Source: Acanthaster planci (lineage: Eukaryota > Echinodermata > Asteroidea > Valvatida > Acanthasteridae). From it: a stretch of 64,000 bases of DNA. Of the stretch, positions 24,468 to 36,354 are shown piece after piece. The notes below the pieces were generated by a model. That model was given only the letters and a program-made list of their open reading frames with translations, made no database searches and was not told the DNA's origin. The first letter of the stretch is position 1. Each line of letters begins with the position of its first letter. Where the stretch lies: positions 600,743 to 664,742 of the forward strand of contig NW_019091362.1 of the NCBI RefSeq assembly GCF_001949145.1. The letters run 5' to 3'. The translations under genes and the position numbers were made by a program.

Positions 24468-27400
24468 TTGAGCAGAGGTTCCTCTCCTAGTGTCTCTGCT
24501 TGGTCCATGGGCTGAGGTACATGTACTCTTCATGTATGATATTCTGGCTGATCGCCATTCAGTATCCAGCTTGAGTAGGTTTACATCTTTTAAGTAATAC
24601 AGTATTTGTATAATGTGCTCTTCAAATGTTGGAATTTTTAAAGCCTACTCATCATCATCTTTAACGGCAGAATTTCACTAGTAACGACAGTAATACTCCA
24701 ACTGGCACAGTAAGATTGCAGTTTCCTGAATTCCTTCACTTATGCGAAGAAGCTGCCGGCTGTTATAGGCTCACTTTTCTTCTCTGTTGACCCATCCATA
24801 CAATGGGCTCATTGATTTGCTTTCACTGTTTTCCCTTGTGACTTGTTGATAAAAGAAACCATTCTTTCATTAGCAATTCAATATTCAGAGACAGCTGTCA
24901 CACCTGAGTTTGAGTTGTGTCAACCATCATGAATAGAAACCATCCTTCATAAGATTGCATGCTCCAATTACTAGTTACAGTAAGAGATGGTGTATCTACA
25001 GGGGGCCCAAATGCACTTGTGTTAATGTGATAAGGCTTTATAACTTCAGTAGAGATTAAGTACATCATATTCTGTGCAAAGTACAACTAGGTATGCTCAT
25101 TTTTGCAAATATATTAAGTGTACCTATATCTTCCAAATTGTACTGAAACTGAGTAGCAGTTTACAAATAGGAATCAGTTTTGTAAGGCCTACGGGGAATT
25201 GTTGTCAAGAATTATTGTCAAATGGCAGGCAAGGTACCAAACATAGAAATGTTGCAACACAGGCTGATTGAAGCTGTAAGTTTACCAGTACACTTAAGGT
25301 ATGCACAGAATATGCCAAGGCATTTCCAGACATTTCCAGACATTTAAAATGTTTTCCTTGGAAAGTGTTAGCGTTTACGTGTCCAGATAGGAACATAGCT
25401 CGAACTTTGTAATTTCATTATGCTGCATGTTATTCAAGGATTAATTTGATCGTAAGTTCCACTGACGCATGAGACCGAGTGTGCATCTGTCAGTCATAAC
25501 TTGGAGATTAGATTATCAAAAATAAACATCAGATATGATACGTATGTGCCTTTGCTTTTTGTGCGATGTGCGTCACTACTATTGAAGATTGACCGGTAGA
25601 GAGGCAAGCATTGCATATGTTTTCACCAGTTTAACATTTGTAAAAACATTTCTCATCAGGTGTGTGCATGTTCTAGGTCTGTGCTTCCATTTTGGAGTAG
25701 TTCTTATGTTACAAAAAGAGAAAAAAAATGTGTTTCATATGTCCTGAGGTACACAGGCATGCATATATTTCACTAGTACATTGTACATGCAGTCTGAAAC
25801 TAAGTAACCTAACAACCACTATACGTGTGCCTTCATGCACATGTACATGGGCCTCTCTTCCCATATGTGTGTGTAGGTATTTTCCTTTTTCTTTTACCTT
25901 TATTTTTTAAAGTTGATTAAGGTACTTGTTCTAAGTATCTATAATACAGTGAACATATGAGATGGATGCAATGTATAGCACTTAATTCACTCTAGAGTGC
26001 CAAGATGTGACCTTGAAAGCAAGCATCTGTACTAAGACTGTGTCCAAGGCTTCCAGCTTGTTGAAGAGTGTCAAATCAATCATAATAGATAGAAACAGCT
26101 GCTGTAAGACCCCTCCTTAACTCCTCACCTAGGCATCATGAGGACAGATTTGAGTCAACCTAAGATGGATTAAGAGAGATTTGGCTGCGAGAACTCCAGA
26201 CACCTCCTCTTGACAAATGAAGATGCTTCATGATTGACCAATCCTGTAGAGAGAATTCCCACGCCACAGATTAAACAAGAGATCTGTTGCGATGTCACAA
26301 GTACTATCAATTGTTATCTCACATTTGGAGTAGACACATGTACAGTACTTAGATGTACCTCAACCATCCGACATTTCATTGTGCAAGGCTGTGTTGACTG
26401 CACAGCTAGTTGACTTAGCCAAAGCCTCCATCTGTGGCTGGGACTGGAAATCGCACATGTGCACCAGTGGCTTACAGTTGAAGCCCCCTCCCATAGACAC
26501 ATGTAGTACACCTAGCCATAGTCAGTTGCTTTGGACAGGAGCCTAAGTTTCCTGCCATGAATCAAGTAGATGATGTCTCGACAGTTCACAAACATGCAGA
26601 AGAATGTGGCACTGACGCACCAGGACTTGGTACACAAATTGGCACACAAATTCTGCACATCATGTGTTCAGGCATGCAACGTTTCCTTGGATCAGCTGAT
26701 TTCCTCATTTTTCACTTCACACTCATGTCATTGAAAACTGAAAAATGCTGTACAAAGTCTTGGAATTTGGAATTGGAATTTCCTCCTCTTGTTTTGTCAA
26801 AGTCCAGGTTGCATGCCTGTGTGTTGACAATCATTAGTAAGAGTCATAAGTTAAAGTGACACTTACGAACAATTCAGTGCAGCTTCTGGCATTGCCAGGA
26901 TTTGTAGACTTCATTCCGTGTTGACAGTATCATAGAGATGCATACACCACCACTCTAAGAGAACCTTCTTGTGACTGAACTGGAGACAATAGATTATTAA
27001 AATGCTGAAGGTCACTCTTATTCTAAACTTAAGTTGGAATCTTTATTCTGTCATTTGTGCTTGCATTTTGCGAGTCAGAAATTGTCTTTGTCTTCTTTTT
27101 ATTTTTCAGTAACTTTTATCAAACTCTTGTCTTTAAACACTAAACTCCTGAAATTAAAATAGAAAAAAAAGAGAGAAAATGGCTTAAAGTATCCCACATT
27201 CATAGTCTTGTTCTTTGCTCTGAGCAAACAAAAGTCAGTAACAGTCAGATTCTACAAAAAAATACCAAAATGTTTTTACTATAGCTCTTCACACCAAGAC
27301 AAAAACAGTATCCCTTTCCTTCTTAAACTTTTAAATTACTCTTGTGCTCATGTGACAAGCCTATTTTAAAGTGCACTGCCTCAGGATATCATCTAAGTCT

Positions 27401-27879
27401 TCAATATCTAACACATATTGAACATTCTCAGAAAATTCCATTGGTTGAAAAAATCCCGAGCATTTTCCCCGACCAGACCTCTTGAAATTGCACCGCAGGT
27501 GTATGCGTTGCATTGGGCATCGATAACTGGGCCACAAAATTGAAATGCCTGACATGTTTGTCTTGTGCGGTCCTGAGATACATGCATGTAGCACTGAAGG
27601 CAACTACGACTGCTGTAAGCTATCGCACATGAAGTGTGCCATTCACTTGTAGAGGTGAATCTATTCCGTGGTGAACCACATGCCAACAACATGGTCACGT
27701 GTCCGTGGGGATCTCCTGTCTCTGTTGATTTGCGGTCATGAAAAGCCGTGCCATGGAGTGGGCGTTAGTAGAACTATACCAATCAATTGTTGGAAGGATG
27801 GTCTTCTGTTCAAAAGATGTCACACAGAGCAAGACGGAAGAAGGCTGCTCACCCAGACTTCCTCTCCAATTGATCAGCT

Positions 27880-28350
27880 TTCACCTCCTTCCCATCCCAG
27901 CTTCCAAACCCTAATCTCAATCCTTAACTCACTCATCACCTGCTCAACCTTCACTTCAACCCAAGCATCCACCCCACCCCATTCCTAACCTAATCTACAC
28001 ATCCACCCCTAGCCCATTCATCCACCCCCAACCTAAGCTACACATCCACCCCTTACCCATTCATCCACCCAAACGGACATATCCACTCCTAAGGCAACCC
28101 ATCCACCCCTATCCCATTCAGCCACCTTCAACCCATTCATCCACCCCCAACCTAAGCTACACATCCACACTTACCCATTCATCCACCCAAACTGACATAT
28201 CCACTCCTACGTCACCCATCCACCCCTAACCCTCCTATCTACCACTAACAGCCACTTATCCTTAACTTACAGGTTTTCTTTCCCAACTGCTCATCCATTC
28301 CAACCTATTTTTACAGAGTCCACCAATTCAACCAACCATCCACTCCCTAC
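27880..28350 (+). repeat. G-poor CATCCACCCC minisatellite with a 119-bp higher-order unit
   Basis: The + strand is almost free of G and made of degenerate CATCCACCCC/CCATTCA words. On top of this a longer unit of about 119 bp is repeated: copy A starts at 28013 (CCCATTCATCCACCCCCAAC) and copy B at 28132, with only a few differences, including matching CATATCCACTCCTA sections. The strand asymmetry is striking. No coding sense was found in any frame. Confidence 0.85.
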
Positions 28351-29950
28351 TTCAACTGCACCCCATCAATGGCTTCTTCTATTTTGGGGGGTGATGCATT
28401 CCAGCAAACCAGGGTTGCACCCAAAACCTGATCTCCTGAATGGATCTGGTGTGTTTAGGAATTAATAAAATATCCTGCCCATCAGTCAGTAACCTTGTCA
28501 CTGGAGTTCCTTTATTAAAATTGTCTCCTTGATGTTTCAAGGTTTTGGATTCATTTAAAGGGGCAGGCATGGATTAACTTTGGTAATGAATGTGAAGACC
28601 ACCTTTGTAATGTCACTCAAATCATACCATCTCACTAGTTTGGCATTCAGGGACTAGTCACGTATTCATCTAATTATTTGCATATATGCCTCAAGGTGGG
28701 TGGATACTCGAGCTAACTCGAGCTCGATTAAAAAACAAATTTAAAAGAAAAAACAAAATGAAAACTAGAGCAAAAACTCCAGAGACAAAGGATTATAAAG
28801 GATTAGCCTCCACAGTCCATTACTGAACTGCCTAGAAACCAAATCCTAATTCTGTGGTTTTGAAAATCTGTAAGCAGTTCTATCCATCCAAACTTAACAG
28901 TGCTTTTCAGTAAAGTCTATTTTTTGGGCTTTAACATTTGCATTATTTAGTCACTTCTACTTAAGATTGAACAATGTGTGGAGGAAAACTTAGGAACAAA
29001 TGACTTGTATAGTTGGCCCTAGTGTTTTACCTACGTACATTAGAATAGTATGACATTCCACAGCCCCAAGGGTATGATGATAAAGTTGTATGTGAATGGT
29101 TGAAGAAAAATCATTCAGAGATTCTTGACAAAAAGTGTCAAGTTAATTGTAAAGATGAGATTTGATCCAGAGATTAGAAGACTCAACAAAGTGTGAAATC
29201 ACGTAGGGTTCACACACTCTTGTGAAAGCGGACATGTGGAAGAAAGTATTTCAGCAATTTGATTTTGGTGCAGAGAAATGTTGACAGGAAATATTTGAAA
29301 GCCTGTGCACCTTTTCAAAAGTCAACACATGAGAAGTGTTTTGATTGGTCCAAAGTTTGAAGCAATCTATTGTTGCCCACCGACATCCATAATGGAAACA
29401 TTAATGTGAAACTTGCCTCCACCTCATCTTCTGCTGTTATTTGTCTGTCACGATTATGTAGATTTTATTGGGTCGGCCACATGGACTGATCACTTCGCCT
29501 TGTTATTCCACAGTCAATCAGAGCACTTCTGACTAAAATAAACTCCTCTCCAGCATGTAAGGAATGCCCACATCTTGGTGCGTGTTCTCATCGGTCGGTC
29601 TGTCACAGTCTGTCGGCATTTTTCCCCCTTGATTCTGGTGTGTTGAAGCTGACATGCATTAATGTCATGAAGGAGGAGGGGGGAATTTGTCAGACCTATC
29701 AACTGAGTGATGGAAATTACCAGGGCCAAAAGTGAAGATACGGGGAATTTCTGAAATGAATTTAGGAAACTTGTTGTGAAAATACCTCTTAAAGGTGTGC
29801 CATGTGCTTTTTCACAATCTGATGAGATCTAACTTATTGACAGGAACTTGCAGGGACAGAGGATTATAAACCATTTACACACCCACCAGAAGAGACAAGT
29901 GTGGATCCAGTTGGAGTGTCAGGCCTCAATTCTTTTTTGCTAAATGCAAT

Positions 29951-30117
29951 TAACTATGTGAAGTTTGCGGTGACACCATGTAGTCAAATTCTCTCTTTGA
30001 GTGTGTGTGGTTCTGAAAAGAACCGGGGTTCACTCTGAACCCCGGTTCTTTTCAGAACCACACACACTCAAAGAGAGAATTTGATTACATGGTGTCACCG
30101 CAAACTTCACATAGTTA
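29951..30117. repeat. Near-perfect 82-bp-arm palindrome with 3-nt loop
   Basis: The arm at 29951-30032 (starting TAACTATGTGAAGTTTGCGG) is the reverse complement of 30036-30117 at 81 of 82 positions. The only difference is G against A at position 29983. The loop is CTC. A 12-bp direct repeat TAAATGCAATTA lies at 29941-29952 and 30151-30162, beside the structure. Transcribed as part of the intron it would form an 82-bp RNA hairpin. It could be a recent fold-back insertion, a foldback element, a small-RNA precursor, or a sequencing or assembly turn-around artefact. Confidence 0.95.
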
Positions 30118-33100
30118 GTACTTTCGCCATGCATAGCCTCAAGTCTTATTTAAATGCAATTAGTTTTTGCAGAATATTATTTTATAAAGCATCTCTTACA
30201 TAATGTTCCCGACAGACGACCATAAATCAGAATGTCTCTTATTGTTTGGAGCTTTCATTTCTTCACGCTATCCATTGCGATGCAAAATAAATTCAGCATT
30301 AACCCAAAAAATTGGAGCGTCTGCAATTTCCCAAGAGCGACATTAGCCGTAGCCTAACATTAACGCGCCTGTATCTCCAGCTGGTCAATATTGGCCTCGA
30401 CCAGTTTTAATTGGTCCAGGCATGCAGTTGTCAAAATAGTACAACCTAATTGGCCACAGGCCCAATCATGCTGATGATTATTGGGCCCACATTTGTACTC
30501 CGTACGTGTTGGCATTTAATCAAGGACTTCTTTCGCGGATAGCACTTTGGGAAACTCTGCCGCGATAATTGTAGTCACATGGCACCAGAACGAAACACTG
30601 GAGTGCCTTACTTGCTTTGGTCAGTGGCAATACATCATGTGAGTGGAGGACAACTCCCTGTGCTTGTAGTCTTAGAAAAATATTAACTGGAAGGGTTTCT
30701 GTCTCATTGCTTGATATCTGGCATGACCTGTTGTTGTCAACGAGTCAGTTTGAACAAGGAAGCAGGGTTCAGATTAATTGGGCTGCATTTGAGCAGAAAT
30801 TGATACGTGTAGGTTCATGCATAACAGCCTGAACTAGCAACATCTTTGTGCTTAGCAGATATGTGTGTAAGTCAGACATTTTCAATAATTAGCAAATTCT
30901 GCTGCAAACTAGGGCCATGTCCAAATTGTTTTGGCTAGGCTAGAAATAGTATTTCGCCTATGGATAAACACTAGGAGGCGGCTACATCCATTTCTCATAG
31001 ACTTAGGTGTTACCGATAGCCATAGCCAAGTCAGTTGCACACAACCTCAGCTTTCTCATATAGCAGTACCTTTGGTCTATTACATGTAGGATAAAAAGAG
31101 TGATTCCTGTTGGAGAGGACTGAGTGATTGGAAGTACCTTGACATTTGTCCAATAGATTGTTCCATTGATTTTAGTTGAAGTCACAGACGCAGTTTATAG
31201 TTGCAGTTCAAATAAGGTTCAGTGTAACTAATTTTCAATTCTTACCATTGTACTGATTTGTTTATATATATGTATATATTTTTCAGATTTTTCAAACTTT
31301 ATTTTTGGGGGATACATTTTAATAGTCTTTTTTTTAGTGTATTGTTTTAAAGCATCTTTTGAAAGAAACTCTATTCAAAGGAGTCTTACCAATTTCTTAA
31401 ATTTATGTAGAAGCTTATTCAAAATTTTACGTTAGTTCACATTGTACTCGTACTATTTTTTCTAACTGCATTCTTTTGAAGTTGAAGCACCCTGTACGTG
31501 TAGGCCGGTTCCTGTGGCAACAGAATCTCAGGTCAATCTCTCACTTACAGGAAGTGGCTGTTTGTTTGCTTAGATCACATGACATCACCTTGGTTCTCGG
31601 CCGCAATGATATGGCAATATTAGCTGAGACCGATTACAGGTTCTGGAAGGAATGAACAAAACAATCTGAGAAATCCACAGGTTCTAATGGGCATGGCCCT
31701 CTGTTGTGGTATTAATAACAATACTCAGAAGCCAAGCACAACTAGATCGAGACATTTCAGATGGTGTACAGTGATGTCACTTGGGTTGTGTCATCCTTTT
31801 TGCCACTCAGAAAGAGTTAATTGTTTCAAGAGCAATTCCTTCTTTTCAGTAGTTAAGAGTACAGACATTGGCATGTTGGAATTCTGGTATCAAAGCCTGG
31901 ATTTTTTTTTTTGTTAGCATGAGCAGAAGGGTGTTGTGAGAGTTACACAGGAAACTAGAGATGTGTCATTCCATTACTGAGAGTTTTGTTAGTTAGAACT
32001 CTTACAACAACAAAAAACGGTTTTCAAAAATGAAATATCAAATAAAAGACACCAGTAGTTATGTGAAATATTTTTTCACTTTTCATTGTTTAAATTTTTT
32101 CACAAATTAAAACCGCAAATTAGCTTGACAAGGAAGTAGACACATGTTTGGATTCATTTGCTCAAATTCAGAACATTCTCGTGTCAAATTGGAAATAAGA
32201 AAAATCTCACATCCTCAGATATCAACAGAACCAAAAATCGCTCAAAATCTAAATTTTGGAATTACTCCAAAGGAACTGCTACATGATTTTCCCCTGCTAC
32301 ACATTTCTACTTCCTCAATTGAAATGAAGGTCAATTGAGGACAGACACTGCAGACCACAAGCACACATGGCATAAAAGAAACAAAACAAAAATGGACAGT
32401 TTATAAATTATATGACACATTCTTAAAAAAGATATTTAGTGCAGTGGCCATGTTGTTTTCATTACATTATTATGTATGAAGCTTGTCAGGAACATAGTTG
32501 CCGTATATTGAAGTGATTTATAAAGTACGCATAACCTTTGCCATAATAGTGCTATGGATTTTTGGTTTAATGCGTTCAATAAAGCTAACTTGTTTTGTTT
32601 GATGATTCATCAAGGAGGAACAGGCCTCAACATAATTACAACCTTCACATGCCTGTGCACTGTACATGTACATGTCTATAATCGTTCATGATTCAAATGA
32701 AGACATGGGTTTGTGTCAACAGAATGGCCCTACGCTACAGTAATTGTGATTGAGAGCTGACTGAAAGACCAAGATAGTACCTTGACCTTTTCTTCTTGGT
32801 AAAGCGCTCTGGGGTACTTCATTTTCTGATATTGGCCATCATACTTGATTGCTGTACCCTCTAACAAGGTTCTGTACTTCAACCATTCAATTGTCCAGAA
32901 ATCAATTGTGAAGAGTTGTTCTAATTGAGGTCAGCTGCCCCAAGAAATTGACAGTCACGATTCATGTTTCAAATGAATATGGAGGCTTCTTGAAATAGGA
33001 GAACTTCTTTTGAGGGTGTTAGAAGTTAGAATATGATTGATGAGGAAACAAAACTTCTCTGATCTTATTTTCAAATGCCATGTTTTTGTTTGTTTGCAAT

Positions 33101-34185
33101 TGATAATTTTTGGTCATGCTGGTCGATCAATTTATTCCGAAACATCTGTTGCTGGCTGCGTCAGTTTCCATTAAGTAGGAAATGCCATTGGTTAGAACAA
33201 GTAGTCATCTGCTGTGAACAAGTCGGTATTACGTCAAGCAATGTCAGTTAATCTTCCCAGAGTGAGTGTACTCCCTCTGGCAGCAGAGGGGGGATCAGGC
33301 ACGGAAGTGATTAATTATTAATTTAGGCATTGTTTTGTGGTCTCTTGCAAACACCTGTCGTCTCCAGGAGGGGGGGATTTCCCACGTGGCACACAATTGA
33401 AAAAAATGAATATAAATGAGGTCGTTTAATGCATACATATCCTTCGGTTTCTCTTTTCTTTGGTTGATTTCTGATTTCATTATAGACTTGAAGGGTACTG
33501 CGTCAGTGGTTTTAATTCCATTGAGTCTCCACTATTACAATATCTAATTGGATTATTATTGGTATCTCAGAGACAATTTGAAGAAAACCCTGAACAGTTG
33601 ATGGTCATGTGGATGTTAATTATTCTTCCATTATCTGAAGGGCTGTTTATTTTCATGTATAAATAGATTTAATCAAGCAGTCATTAATGTGTACCCTTGG
33701 CTAGTCTCCAGAGGCATTATTGTGTGTGTACCATTCATGGTTAATTTTGTGATATTGATTGTCTACTTTCTACATGTCCACTTGGTCAGTTGGTATGTTT
33801 AGTAAATGAGACAGATATTGATCTTTAATCGGTGTTGTTCAGCACTGTTACCTTTTTCATCAAAAACAAATTTTTTAGGATTTTTTTTCAGTACTAAATT
33901 TCCTGATGTCTCCATGCCCCATTTATTTTGTCTTCTCAGAAGAATTATGTCTAAAACCCAAGGCTGTGTTACAGACATGTACCATACCAAGGCCATTTGT
34001 CATTTGATTTCATTTTCAGCTGAAAATGTGATGGCGGATTTGGTTCTATAAATGTTCATTTCTCAGTCTTCATTTTCAAGGGCTGTCTTGGATCTCTGTT
34101 TGTGTAGTGCTGTATCTGTGTTAGGATGGCATAATTATGTTAATTTTTGATGCATTTGGCCATTGCTTTGCCTTCCATTCTACAG

Positions 34186-34372
34186 ATTCTTAATCGGTCG
34201 CGAGAAGGACAGTGAAAACAGCGAAGTAGCTCAACTAATCTCCCAGTCCCTGCAACATGACAAAGCCATGAGGGAGTCCGCCCCCGTGGAAAGCCCCTTG
34301 GAGTCAATGGTATGGCCCTATAACTACAACAGCTATAGCCCCTCCTCTCTCTTCAGGAGAGCCAATGGCTTT
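34186..34372 (+). CDS. PPP1R9A: Neurabin/spinophilin exon: last PDZ strand and linker
   Basis: Exon of 187 nt, one base finishing the Lys codon then 62 codons. It starts FLIGREKDSENSEVAQLISQ, which matches the family signature at the end of the PDZ (FVIGREK in vertebrates) and the helix after it (SEVAQLISQ). After SLQHDKAMRES it diverges from vertebrates into a Ser/Pro- and aromatic-rich piece (VWPYNYNSYSPSSLFRRANGF) in place of the acidic linker. The acceptor is CCATTCTACAG and the donor TTT|GTGAGT, phase 0. A second possible donor, ATG|GTATGG at 34310, is also phase 0 and would drop exactly that 21-codon tail. Domain assignment is firm; which donor is used is not. Confidence 0.94.
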
Positions 34373-34984
34373 GTGAGTATACTGTCACATGTGGCATGAT
34401 TGACCTGCCTGTGGATGGTTACCATGGTGACATGCTGGTGATGTATTGTGGTAGATGAGTGATGTTGGCCTGTGTACAGTACATACAAGAACTTTCAATA
34501 ATACAGTGGAAACTATGTCTTTGATGTTAATGCATGTTACATGAATGTCACTCAATTTGCATGCCATTTTGACACGTTGGACCCTGACTTGGACTTACCT
34601 ATCATTGGAGAAAATCATTTGTACTTTCTGATTGTACACAATGGCAGATTTCATTTAGTAAGCTATTTCTGCAGACTGTCTACTGCCCTCTATAGTTTGT
34701 TGACAGAGAGAAATTCTGAGCTTTGTAGTTAAGCCCAGTGTCTGACGTTATCTTGGGTCCATGGGCATCACCGTAGATAGGAGGTTTACCTCCCTGATAA
34801 AACATGGGGGAAAAAATAAGAGAACAAAAAAGTAATTAAAAAAAGACACTGGGAAAAGGTTTTAAAAAGCCTGTTATCATGAAAATGTTTCAGAATTGTT
34901 ATGCTACATTTTTTGTTATTCCAAACCCTGCCACCCCAGAAATTCTTGCATTGCTTATGTTTATGTTGATCTTACTGCACTAAT

Positions 34985-35311
34985 AACCCCTTGACGACGG
35001 GAATTTCTTCCCGAAAGCCGACTGCAAGAATTCCAGCCTCGCTTGGCCACGAAGGCCACCCGACAAACGGCAGGTTCTCGGTTTGTGGCCCTGCGTGCTC
35101 CGCACGCTTTGAATTACATGGTGAAAAGGCTGATTATTTGGCGGCATGCGGCTCTACTCAAGCTTCCACATTCCCATTGCCNNNNNNNNNNNNNNNNNNN
35201 NNNNNNNNNNNNNNNNNNNNNNNNNNNNNNNNNNNNNNNNNNNNNNNNNNNNNNNNNNNNNNNNNNNNNNNNNNNNNNNNNNCTCTATCCACGTCCCGGC
35301 ACAAAGGGGTT
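34985..35311. mobile_element. GC-rich element with TIRs, partly unsequenced
   Basis: The left end AACCCCTTGACGACGGGA (34985-35002) and the reverse complement of the right end AACCCCTTTGTGCCGGGA (35294-35311) agree at 14 of 18 positions. The DNA between is much richer in GC and CpG than the intron around it. An internal palindrome CGGGAATTTCTTCCCG follows the left end. A CCCTTT-type end recalls piggyBac, but no TTAA duplication is seen at the boundaries, so the class is uncertain. The central 101 bases are unknown. Confidence 0.45.
35182..35282. other. Assembly gap (101 N)
   Basis: Undetermined bases inside the GC-rich TIR element, probably a failed repeat assembly. Confidence 1.
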
Positions 35312-35921
35312 CAGTAACCCTTAATTCATGTACATATTTTTCTGACCATTACCACCACCATTGATCTAGAGGGGGATGTGCATGTATTTTCAAAGTGACT
35401 CAAAAGAGACAGATTGAATCAAAACGCAAATGGTGAGAGCAAGACTCGCATAGATAGAATGTATGAACAAGTTGACTCTAGCTGACTTTACTTTATCTCG
35501 GTTCTGTGGTTATTCCAATATTTTGGCTAGTGCATGGATGTTATATTGTATTGTGGTTTAATAATTTCTTTTTGGAAAAAAATGTGCAGATTTTCAAGCC
35601 TTATGTTTACTTAGGTTTTTTTTTTTTGGTGGTCAGGAGGGTTTTGAGGGGTGTGTGGAAATTTGATCTTTAGTTCTCTTTTACTTCCATTTTCCTTTTA
35701 TTCCCATTCTTGTTTATCCTTCCCAGTAAATTTTTGTATCATGTTTTTGTTTTCTAGGGGTTGTTTCTTTTCTGTTCTGTTTGTTTATTTGTTCTGTTTT
35801 ACTTTCTTAGGCTGGCATTATTTCTCAAGAATTCCTGTCTGAAATCAACCTATAACAGGTTCAGTTGTAAGTGGCCCCCCTTTACTCCTCTGTCCTACTT
35901 CATTTCTTCACTCTACCCCAG

Positions 35922-36173
35922 ACCTCACCAGACGATGACAACATGAAGTTGGATGCTCTGAATGAGTCCTCAGAAGGCGATGAGGACAGCCGATTAGTCA
36001 TCGACACATTTGAGCTGGACGAGAGCATGAGCAGTGGCTCGGCCAGTAAGCCAACGTCGCCATCCTCTGACCAGCCGTCAGACCAGGCCCTGGCAGACAT
36101 GAGGGTCAAACTCAAGGAAGCCCAGTACAAGAATGCTGTAGCCGAGGCAGAGATAGCCAAGCTGAAGATACAG
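35922..36173 (+). CDS. PPP1R9A: Neurabin/spinophilin exon: acidic linker and start of coiled coil
   Basis: Exon of 252 nt, exactly 84 codons, phase 0 at both ends. It opens TSPDDDNMKLDALNESSEGD, a Ser/Asp/Glu-rich linker. It includes VIDTFELDESMS, which lines up with the vertebrate IEVFELPENED segment. It ends with LKEAQYKNAVAEAEIAKLKIQ, the counterpart of the vertebrate FKELQIKHAVTEAEIQKLK that begins the coiled coil. The acceptor is CTCTACCCCAG and the donor CAG|GTAGGC. Many Ser-Pro and acidic sites suggest phosphorylation (inference). Because it is phase 0-0 it could be skipped without a frameshift, but that would remove the coiled-coil entry. Confidence 0.95.
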
Positions 36174-36290
36174 GTAGGCAGGGTACCAGACAAGGGTCAC
36201 ACCAGGAACCAGTTTCTAGGATGTCAGTCACACCATTTGAAATGTACAGTGTGAAGCTGACAAAGTACTCTTGGTAGGCTGATAACATTA

Positions 36291-36354
36291 GTCTGGGTAG
36301 CACAGTTGGTAGAACACCTGTGTGTTGTACTGGAGGTGGGTTCTAATCCTGTTT
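36291..36354 (+). repeat. tRNA-derived SINE head (plus strand)
   Basis: GGGTAGCACAGTTGGTAGAAC is close to a tRNA D-arm/A box (TAGCTCAGTTGGTAGAGC). GGTTCTAATCC about 30 bases further is close to the B box GGTTCGAATCC. No acceptor stem pairs and the anticodon stem is weak, so it is a decayed tRNA-derived SINE head, not a tRNA gene. It lies about 120 bases after the exon donor. Confidence 0.55.

Larger units (their letters stand above)
7461..34185 (+). other. 26.7-kb intron inside the PDZ-coding region
   Basis: The largest intron in the window. It separates helix B of the PDZ from its last strand, with donor GTGGGT and acceptor CCATTCTACAG. Most of it is unremarkable AT-rich DNA with scattered homopolymer runs and ACATGTAC words. 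Structured items listed separately are the TGTC tract, a G-rich/C-rich hairpin and 18-bp duplication near 10.3 kb, a CpG-richer open frame at 17447-17589, a tRNA-like SINE head near 22.85 kb, a 536-bp TIR element at 23932-24467, a G-poor minisatellite around 28 kb and the 82-bp-arm palindrome at 29951-30117. No nested gene was found on either strand. Confidence 0.85.
34373..35921 (+). other. Intron with TIR element and sequence gap
   Basis: Intron of about 1.55 kb, GTGAGT to CTCTACCCCAG. It contains a GC-rich insertion with facing terminal repeats that spans a 101-base gap of Ns (35182-35282). The last 300 bases before the acceptor are strongly pyrimidine-rich, as expected upstream of a 3' splice site. 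Open frames spanning the Ns are artefacts. Confidence 0.85.
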
